Below are positions 5,415-10,620 of a stretch of DNA of 10,620 nt, piece by piece (the stretch's first letter is position 1; each line of letters opens with the position of its first letter). This DNA comes from Armatimonadota bacterium. GTDB taxonomy: Bacteria > Armatimonadota > Fimbriimonadia > Fimbriimonadales > Fimbriimonadaceae. The notes under the pieces are model-generated. The model worked only from the letters and a program-made list of their open reading frames with translations. It did no database searches and was not told the DNA's origin. The stretch is from assembly GCA_023392285.1 (NCBI GenBank), contig JAEVZK010000157.1, forward strand, positions 1 through 10,620, given 5' to 3'. The translations under genes were made by a program, and so were the position numbers.

Positions 5415-7799
5415 CTAGGGCGCGATCGTCCACCGAATCTGATCGATGGAGATCTGGTAAGGATAGGAAAGCACCGGCCCCGTCGTCTTATAGGAGACCC
5501 GTGCCTGGAGCTGTCCGCTTGGTCCAACAAATCGTCCCGCATTCGATGAGATCGTAATATCGATTGGACTATCGCTGGTGGTAGCCGGTCGAACATCCAC
5601 TTCTTCAAAGGCCGAAGTCTGGTAGTTGAACAGTTGAACCCGCTGGGAGACGTTCGCCACGCTGGACTTCGCTTCGACTCGCAAGATCAAACTGCTCGGC
5701 GTCGTCGTCGAAGACGTTCCCGAGAAGGTCAAATCGATCGGAGCTTCCGAATTATTAAGCACCGGCCCCGGCTGGAATCGCAGATAGACGTCATCGCTCG
5801 ACGACACACTGCTGATGTCGCCACCGATGTACGTGCCTCGGTTAACCACAAAGCTAGATGGCGAAACGACAATCCCGCCACCCGTGACCAGTAGTGCGCC
5901 CGAAGCCGTCGTCGATTGCCCATCCGGATTCGTAATCGTAATGTCTCGAGCTCCGGTTGGAGCATTCGCTGCTACCGTCACGTTCAGAGTCACCTTAGTT
6001 GGCGAGTCGAAGGAAACGCTGTTCACAGAAACTCCGGTGCCGCTCACCGTCGCCGACAGATGCTTCGGATACGTGCCGTCTGGATCGTAAAAGCCTGAAC
6101 CGTTTACCGAGCTTCCAGAGACCACCAGCGATACCGTACTCCCCTGCCCTGCTGAGTTCGGGGACACGGTCGTGATCGTAGCGGGTGGAGGTGCGAGCAC
6201 CGAGAAAATTCTGACGCCCCACGAATTGGTCGAATCGCAATATTCCACAACCGACCACATCGTCATGTTGTCAGTCGGGTCCGTCATCGTGTGCGAATAG
6301 TCGCCCCAACGTTGGGTGCTCGACTGTACGTTATAGTTTGAAGTCGATTCGATGACCGTCTGCTCTGCCATGGTGCCAAGGGGATCCGTAGCATTTCGGT
6401 AGTTGGCCGCGATCGAAGCTCGTCGAGACGGCCCTGACGCGCTGCTGCCAACAAGGGCGTTGCCCTGTCCAGTCATCGTAATACTCCCAAACCAGCGGCG
6501 CTCCTTGTTCGCAGACGGATCGAAAATCGTTCCCGCCTGCACCAGAGTCGGAGTGCCGGTGACATTCCCAATTTCGTACCAGCGAACACCGACGCGGTCG
6601 CCTGAACCTGAAGCGACGCCCGACGAATTGATCCTGATTTGGTGAGAAGTCCAAAGGGTCTGAACACCCGTTAAGGTATTCGTCCTTAGCTGCGCACCGA
6701 TCAGACGCCGGTCGATCGAGTCGAGGTTTGCGCTGCTTCCAAGCGCCGGAATCGAATTCGGATCAGCCATCGAGAGCACGTTAAAGTTCACCGGAGCCGA
6801 CAAAACTGGAGATGTATCCGGATTAGAAATCCGGAAGAGGCGCAGAGTGCCAGACGAGTTCGTTGTAGAAACTACATATCCAAATGTGGCATTCGGATCA
6901 TCGTTTTCAACTCCCATCGGAGTCGATCGCTCTCCCCCACCATTAATGTTTCTGAAAACTGAAACAACGATCGGACCGCCGCTTTGAATACTCGATTTGC
7001 GGACGACAAAAAGAGTCGAACCTGCCGTCGCGGTATTGAAAATGTTGCCACCGATATAGATGCCTCGCTGGTCCATACCGAAGGAGGGATAGTCGAAAAG
7101 CCCTCCGTTGTCGCCAGTCGGGGCAACTTGATCGATCGTGAATTGATAGAAGGTGAAGGACGACTGCGACGAGATCACAGGACCGCTGCTCACCGCGATC
7201 ATCACGCGATTCGGGTTGCTGGTGTTGATCATCACCACGTAAAACTTCTGAGTTAATCGATCAAAGCGAACCCTCGGATCAGAAGGGGTCGAATTATTCC
7301 GTACGCTCGAAAAGAAATTAGAAGTTGTAGTGTTCAGAGGACCGACATTGCCATTGCGATCGAAGACTTTGATGATGCCGTTCACGCACATGAGGAACTG
7401 CGTCGGCCCGATCGCACCTTCACTGTCGGGCGGGATGTAACCGGACTGGTTGAGTCCGCCGCCCAGCCAACTGGCTCCGATCGAGAAAAGGGGGCCCTCG
7501 CCCGGATTTCCACCTCCGCCGGGACCGCGCTTAAGCAGCGGAGGATAGGCTGAGAGTTGAAGAGCATCGGGGTTTGGCTGGAGAGTATCCATTCCCTCTT
7601 CCGCCTCTTCATTTTCAGCCGCTTCTCTGACTCCTTTAGGGGGAACTGCTTTCCGGCTCATGATCTGAGCCACACTTTCCGTGATGCCCGAGGCACCGGT
7701 CCATGGCTGTCCAACAACCTCTTGGGTGACTTGTGCGGACGCGACTCCTAACGCGGAGGTCACGGCAGCAAGGATTAAAAGGCGGGCGAGTAACTTCAT
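5415..7799 (-). CDS. Exported propeller-like protein with IPT/TIG-like and C-terminal module domains
   Basis: A 794-residue secreted protein of unproven function. Residues 1-22 are a clear signal peptide (MKLLARLLILAAVTSALGVASA, here split as MKLLARLLILAAV then TSALGVASA, with cleavage before QV). An acidic then Gly/Pro-rich linker (about 50-103) follows. The body (about 105-535) has repeated strands resembling sialidase-type beta-propellers: PDSEGAIGPTQFLMCVNG, IKVFDRNGNVG, DPRVRFDRLTQKFYVVM, LFDYPSFGMDQRGIYIGGN, and WGDYSHTMTDP (W498). Residues about 540-640 look like an IPT/TIG immunoglobulin-like domain (TITTVSPNSAGQGSTVSLVV ... ARDITITNPDGQS). Residues 644-794 are the module shared with the neighbouring peptidase. 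No sialidase Asp-box repeats or catalytic set can be named, so it may be a binding or structural protein. The ribosome binding site is weak. It lies 108 nt downstream of the S53 peptidase gene on the same strand. It may be a functional partner, but this is inference. Confidence 0.85.
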   Translation of the reverse strand: MKLLARLLILAAVTSALGVASAQVTQEVVGQPWTGASGITESVAQIMSRKAVPPKGVREAAENEEAEEGMDTLQPNPDALQLSAYPPLLKRGPGGGGNPGEGPLFSIGASWLGGGLNQSGYIPPDSEGAIGPTQFLMCVNGIIKVFDRNGNVGPLNTTTSNFFSSVRNNSTPSDPRVRFDRLTQKFYVVMINTSNPNRVMIAVSSGPVISSQSSFTFYQFTIDQVAPTGDNGGLFDYPSFGMDQRGIYIGGNIFNTATAGSTLFVVRKSSIQSGGPIVVSVFRNINGGGERSTPMGVENDDPNATFGYVVSTTNSSGTLRLFRISNPDTSPVLSAPVNFNVLSMADPNSIPALGSSANLDSIDRRLIGAQLRTNTLTGVQTLWTSHQIRINSSGVASGSGDRVGVRWYEIGNVTGTPTLVQAGTIFDPSANKERRWFGSITMTGQGNALVGSSASGPSRRASIAANYRNATDPLGTMAEQTVIESTSNYNVQSSTQRWGDYSHTMTDPTDNMTMWSVVEYCDSTNSWGVRIFSVLAPPPATITTVSPNSAGQGSTVSLVVSGSSVNGSGFYDPDGTYPKHLSATVSGTGVSVNSVSFDSPTKVTLNVTVAANAPTGARDITITNPDGQSTTASGALLVTGGGIVVSPSSFVVNRGTYIGGDISSVSSSDDVYLRFQPGPVLNNSEAPIDLTFSGTSSTTTPSSLILRVEAKSSVANVSQRVQLFNYQTSAFEEVDVRPATTSDSPIDITISSNAGRFVGPSGQLQARVSYKTTGPVLSYPYQISIDQIRWTIAP
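5418..5870 (-). repeat. C-terminal module, copy 1 (in propeller protein)
   Basis: Codes for residues 644-794. Key positions are RGTY near the start, SDD.YLRF.PG, SQR.Q..NY.TS, ARVSYKTTG, LSYP, and DQ..WT near the end. By my alignment it shares about 86 of 151 positions with the second copy at 7911-8363. It is rich in beta-prone and small polar residues, has no transmembrane helix and no LPXTG or PEP-CTERM signal. It is probably a beta-sandwich (inference). Confidence 0.85.
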
Positions 7800-7815
7800 T
7801 TTTGTGCTCTGCTAA

Positions 7816-7839
7816 ATTGCATTAGGTTCATTATGCAAT
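7816..7839. repeat. Inverted repeat ATTGCAT-n10-ATGCAAT upstream of the propeller gene
   Basis: Two perfect 7-bp arms (7816-7822 and 7833-7839) are separated by 10 bases, 17-40 nt before the propeller gene start. On the minus strand CATAAT (a near -10 hexamer) overlaps the upstream arm. This spacing suits a dimeric repressor operator or a leader hairpin. No regulator is identified. Confidence 0.4.
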
Positions 7840-7840
7840 C

Positions 7841-7867
7841 GTGCCGCCAAAAACAAGTTGGCGGCAC
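7841..7867. terminator. 10-bp perfect hairpin after the S53 peptidase gene
   Basis: GTGCCGCCAA and TTGGCGGCAC pair perfectly around a 7-base loop; after one bulged base a further four pairs (AATC/GATT) extend the stem. It begins about 40 nt past the peptidase stop. There is no T-tract on either strand, so it could be a factor-assisted terminator, an mRNA 3'-end stabiliser, or a regulatory stem before the next gene. Confidence 0.5.
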
Positions 7868-7907
7868 CGATTACACGTATTTCTACCGAGACTCCCTGGA
7901 TGGGAGA

Positions 7908-10028
7908 CTAGGGGCGAACCGTCCAGTTGAGCTGATCGCAAGAGATCACCCAAGGGTAGGACAGGATGAGGCCAGTAGTCTTGTAGCTGACCCGCGCTTT
8001 CATCTCGCCGCTAGGGCTGACGAATCGGCTGGCATTGCTATTGATCGTGATGTCGAACGCACTATCGGTTAGCGAAGTCGCTCGAGTATCGACATCCTCA
8101 TAGCTGCTCGTCACGTAGTTGTACATCTGCGTTCGCTGAGAGATATTCGTTACCGAGGAGTGTGACTCCACGTGCAGCACCAGATTCGATGGGTTCGAGA
8201 TGGTTGTTGAACCGGTGAAGATCACGTCTGCTGGCGACTCGGTCGTATTGAGAACAAGACCGGGCGAGAACCGCAGATAGCTGTCGTCACTGTTCTGCAC
8301 CGAGCCGATGTTCCCGCTCACGTACGTCCCGCGGAAAAGGCTGTAGCTGGCAGGAGCAACGACCTGTACTGCGATGGCATTGAAGAACGCATCCATATTC
8401 GGAGCACCCCAGCCGGTAACGCAGTCCCATCCAGCGATCGCATTGGAGGATACGCCGTTTGGAAGCGTTCCATTGTGGCCCGAGGTCACGTCGTACCACA
8501 CATCCGGACGCCCGTTCATCGAGTAAATCAGATCCTGCACTCTTCCGAGTCGTGGATTCTGGCCCGTAGCGGCCAGTTTCTGCTCCACCAGCGCGAGCAT
8601 GCCGGCGAAGATCGGCGAAGAGAAGCTGGTGCCCGATGCGCCATTCAACTGTCCGTTATAGTAGAAGTAGAAGGCTCCGGTGCTGCCGCCGTCGGCGTGC
8701 AGTCCGATATCAGGAACCAGCCGCTTGTTCACTGACGAAAGCGTTCCGAGGTATCCGCTCGTTCCGTTCTGCCAACTCGGCTTTACGTTGAAGCTAATCG
8801 AATTGTTCTTCCAGCCGCCGCCACTGCCAGCCCAGCCGACCTCTGAAATTCGCGCGCCCGTTGAAGAATTGCAGGTCGCAACCGTTCCCCCCACCATCAA
8901 GACTTCTGGGTCGAAATCTGGATAGCTATAAGTGCCATTCACACCCGATGTTCCACTGTCTCCGCTCGCTGCCATGTAAGTCATGCCCTGAGCAGTCATC
9001 GACAGATGCTGATTGTGCGCCGAATTCGCCGATCCCGCATCGAGATTCCAGCCCCAGCTTTCCGAAATGATGTCGATGTTATCCGAGACTTCGCGAGCTA
9101 ACAATCCCAGGAGCGATGTGCTGTCATAGATGTACAGGTCAGCCCACGGTGCCATTCCAAGTTCCATCTGAATGTCGAGGTCGCCTTCACCACCAGGAGA
9201 GCCTGGCCCGGCAGGTGAGCCCACTGCGACCACGTGGACGTTCGACAAAATGCCACCGGGAGGCACCGGCAAGCCAAATTGGCTGTAGTAAGGAGCGACA
9301 TTCGAAAGTCGATACCCATCAAAATTGCTGATGCCGATTCGTCGTCCAGCGCCGGTCAAACCGGAATTGTAGATCGGGGCTGTATTGTACAAAGCTCGAG
9401 TTAACGATGGATAAAGCCACTGGCGAGGCTGCGGCCGAGTGTAAGTTTCCAGACCATCGATCGACGTAATTTTGGCGGCGTAAGAGCTCGGGACTTTGAG
9501 CGATGAAGAACTCGCTCGGAAGGTGATCGTCTTGCCGAGCGGATCCTTTCCCGTGTAGTAATTAACGGTCGTGCCAAAAGCGGACTCGACCTGAGCCACT
9601 GTGCCCGTGACGCTGATCGCCATATGATTGGGACACACAAGGTCGATGTGCATGCCCTTGGATCGGAAAAAGTTCTCTAAGCCAGCGACATCCGCAGCGT
9701 CCGCTCCGAACGCCTCTCCAACTTGTTGCGGAGTCATGAAATTTCGATAGTTGGGCGATTTCGGATCGCTCACCGAATCGGCGAAAGCCTGGAGCTCCGC
9801 TGGGAATCGGGGCTCCAGTCCAACCGTGAAGGATACGGGTTCATTCGGCTGAGCTTTACTCACCATCGTACTGGTTTTCAGCGCAGGAAGCAGAGAGCCG
9901 GCAACTTCCGCCCTCCCTACGAGCTGGGTCGGTTTGGTTCTCTCCTGATGGCCCCCGGCAAATACAGAACTCATCGCCATAGTTAGCGTGATTGAGCTAA
10001 TTAAAAGTTTGTTATTCATGAGACTCAT
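7908..10028 (-). CDS. Secreted S53 peptidase (sedolisin/kumamolisin type) with C-terminal module
   Basis: A 706-residue exported serine-carboxyl peptidase precursor; S53 enzymes usually act on proteins at acidic pH and cut off their own prodomain. The signal peptide (about 1-24) ends SSVFA. The activation prodomain (about 65-195) includes FMTPQQVGEAFG and HMAISVTGTVAQVESAFGT. The catalytic domain (about 215-550) starts LYNTAPIYNSGLTGAGRRIG and has all the family residues: E281 and D285 in GGEGDLDIQ, oxyanion D357 in AASGDSG, nucleophile S468 in GASGTSFSSP. Calcium-site motifs YDVTSGHNG (D513) and GWDCVTGWGAPN (D535) follow. Residues 556-706 are the shared C-terminal module. The start at 10028 (MSLMNNK) is chosen because GGAGAAGG lies 6 nt upstream. 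An in-frame TTG at 10070 would put charged residues before the signal peptide, and the ATG at 10019 is too far from the ribosome binding site. It probably feeds on extracellular protein (inference). Confidence 0.95.
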   Translation of the reverse strand: MSLMNNKLLISSITLTMAMSSVFAGGHQERTKPTQLVGRAEVAGSLLPALKTSTMVSKAQPNEPVSFTVGLEPRFPAELQAFADSVSDPKSPNYRNFMTPQQVGEAFGADAADVAGLENFFRSKGMHIDLVCPNHMAISVTGTVAQVESAFGTTVNYYTGKDPLGKTITFRASSSSLKVPSSYAAKITSIDGLETYTRPQPRQWLYPSLTRALYNTAPIYNSGLTGAGRRIGISNFDGYRLSNVAPYYSQFGLPVPPGGILSNVHVVAVGSPAGPGSPGGEGDLDIQMELGMAPWADLYIYDSTSLLGLLAREVSDNIDIISESWGWNLDAGSANSAHNQHLSMTAQGMTYMAASGDSGTSGVNGTYSYPDFDPEVLMVGGTVATCNSSTGARISEVGWAGSGGGWKNNSISFNVKPSWQNGTSGYLGTLSSVNKRLVPDIGLHADGGSTGAFYFYYNGQLNGASGTSFSSPIFAGMLALVEQKLAATGQNPRLGRVQDLIYSMNGRPDVWYDVTSGHNGTLPNGVSSNAIAGWDCVTGWGAPNMDAFFNAIAVQVVAPASYSLFRGTYVSGNIGSVQNSDDSYLRFSPGLVLNTTESPADVIFTGSTTISNPSNLVLHVESHSSVTNISQRTQMYNYVTSSYEDVDTRATSLTDSAFDITINSNASRFVSPSGEMKARVSYKTTGLILSYPWVISCDQLNWTVRP
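7911..8363 (-). repeat. C-terminal module, copy 2 (in S53 peptidase)
   Basis: Codes for residues 556-706, starting right after the calcium-binding end of the catalytic domain. It has the same conserved positions as copy 1 (RGTY, SDD.YLRF.PG, SQR.Q..NY.TS, DITI.SNA.RFV.PSG, ARVSYKTTG, DQ..WT). The two copies differ in nearly half their residues, so the duplication is not recent. Confidence 0.85.
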
Positions 10029-10208
10029 GGGCCGCCTTCTCCAAGAATGCACCTTCAGGCGCAAGAGCAAGCGGACTCAAAATGAGTGACGCCATAAACT
10101 TGTGAGAAATTCGTGATGAGGAAAAAATTGTATTGTTCAACGATGCATGAACTGGCAATTTTTACACCCTCGACGTGGTCTTAATCGGTGCTTAAGAAGG
10201 TGTCGGAT
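10029..10208 (-). promoter_or_regulatory. Upstream region of the S53 peptidase gene
   Basis: This 180-bp gap separates the esterase stop from the peptidase start. It holds GGAGAAGG (10035-10042), the ribosome binding site. It also holds a TACAAT (10127-10132, minus strand) as a possible -10 box, overlapped upstream by a short inverted repeat GTTCA-n8-TGAAC (10135-10152). No -35 of good quality is seen at 16-18 bp. Near the esterase end, TCTTAA-n7-TTAAGA makes a weak AT-rich stem that is not a convincing terminator. Confidence 0.4.
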
Positions 10209-10620
10209 CTAAATTTTGCGCGACCATCCGTGGCTAAAGAGCCAGCGAACCAATTCCTGGGTCCAAGGCAATAGGCTGTCGCTAGTTGGCTGCCCTCCTA
10301 GCCCGAGAACATGAGCGCCGTGGGGGTAAAGATGCAGTTCGTAAGGGATGTGTGCAGCCTTCAGGGCGTCGGCAAAGGCTTGGCTGTTCGCCACCGGCAC
10401 GACCGGATCGTCTTCCGTATGCCAGATAAAACAGGGCGGGGTTTTCGCAGTGACCTGCTTTTCACTAGAAGTTTCTTCAACGAGTGCTGGAGAGGGTTCT
10501 TTGCCGAGCAGCATCTCGCGCGACCCGGCGTGGCCCGGCGGCCCCATGCTGATCACAGCGTAGCAAAGAATGCCGAAGTCGGGACGGCAGGACGCCTCCT
10601 CAACCTTATCAGTTGCGGAC
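10209..10620 (-). CDS. Alpha/beta-hydrolase, BD-FAE/acetyl-xylan-esterase type (partial, N-terminus outside window)
   Basis: The last 136 residues of an esterase-like alpha/beta-hydrolase. I extend it to the right edge because the frame stays open beyond the internal GTG at 10556 and reads homologous sequence (EEASCRPDFGILCYAVISMG). The remaining family landmarks are HAGSREMLLGKEPSPALVEE, TPPCFIWHTEDDPVVPVANS with the catalytic aspartate, and LYPHGAHVLGLGG with the catalytic histidine. The nucleophile Ser (GxSxGG) would lie outside the window. Relatives remove acetyl or feruloyl groups from plant cell-wall polysaccharides, but substrates cannot be read from this piece. It is followed 180 nt later by the peptidase gene on the same strand. 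Whether it is secreted cannot be judged without the N-terminus. Confidence 0.9.
   Translation of the reverse strand, partial: SATDKVEEASCRPDFGILCYAVISMGPPGHAGSREMLLGKEPSPALVEETSSEKQVTAKTPPCFIWHTEDDPVVPVANSQAFADALKAAHIPYELHLYPHGAHVLGLGGQPTSDSLLPWTQELVRWLFSHGWSRKI

Noticed and set aside
5415..7799. Calling the propeller protein a sialidase
   Set aside because: No Asp-box repeats or arginine triad could be identified; only a general propeller-like pattern is visible.
10029..10070. Upstream in-frame TTG start for the S53 peptidase
   Set aside because: It would place several arginines and a non-conserved stretch before a good signal peptide, while GGAGAAGG supports the ATG at 10028.
10012..10095. 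A 27-codon minus-strand frame (MASLILSPLALAPEG...) overlapping the S53 start, possible leader peptide
   Set aside because: It has no ribosome binding site and no attenuator-like stem or codon run; it could be chance.
10165..10210. AT-rich stem TCTTAA-n7-TTAAGA as a terminator of the esterase gene
   Set aside because: The stem is short, without GC pairs, and not followed by a T-run on the minus strand.

Overview
All recognisable genes in this 10.6 kb window lie on the minus strand, so they read from high to low coordinates. The sequence looks like a bacterial chromosome of moderately high GC. Family-level impression (inference, not tested): an Armatimonadota/Fimbriimonadia-type bacterium. This rests mainly on the secreted proteins, whose roughly 150-residue C-terminal module (RGTY...SDD.YLRF.PG...ARVSYKTTG...DQ..WT) resembles tails I associate with exported proteins of that group. 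A zinc-type S14 and the unusual tails on ribosomal proteins do not contradict this.

Region 1 (1-3940) is the distal part of the spc ribosomal-protein operon in canonical order: rpsZ (S14, zinc type), rpsH, rplF, rplR, rpsE, rpmD, rplO, secY. The last gene runs off the left edge. The genes are tightly packed (a 14-nt overlap to 21-nt gaps), and several Shine-Dalgarno sequences lie inside the end of the preceding gene. The proximal half of the usual operon (rplN-rplX-rplE) is absent upstream of rpsZ. Instead there is a 189-bp non-coding stretch (3941-4129) with a candidate -10 box and three inverted repeats, then an unrelated gene.

Region 2 (4130-5350) encodes a PLP-dependent class V aminotransferase related to the cysteine-desulfurase-like VC1184 family. 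It has the PLP lysine but no cysteine at the usual desulfurase position.

Region 3 (5415-10028) encodes two large exported proteins in tandem. The downstream one has a signal peptide, a propeller-like body, an IPT/TIG-like domain and the C-terminal module. The upstream one is a sedolisin/kumamolisin (S53) serine-carboxyl peptidase with its activation prodomain, complete catalytic residues and the same C-terminal module. I counted about 86 identities over about 151 positions between the two modules, although the rest of the two proteins is unrelated. The module is therefore probably a mobile surface-sorting or binding domain. Strong hairpins sit in the gaps after both genes.

Region 4 (10209-10620) is the C-terminal end of an alpha/beta-hydrolase of the BD-FAE/acetyl-xylan-esterase type, cut by the right edge.

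I see no tRNA, rRNA, CRISPR, insertion sequence or phage gene. The most interesting items are the shared C-terminal module, the operon break with its structured leader, and the long Lys/Ala-rich tail on L30.
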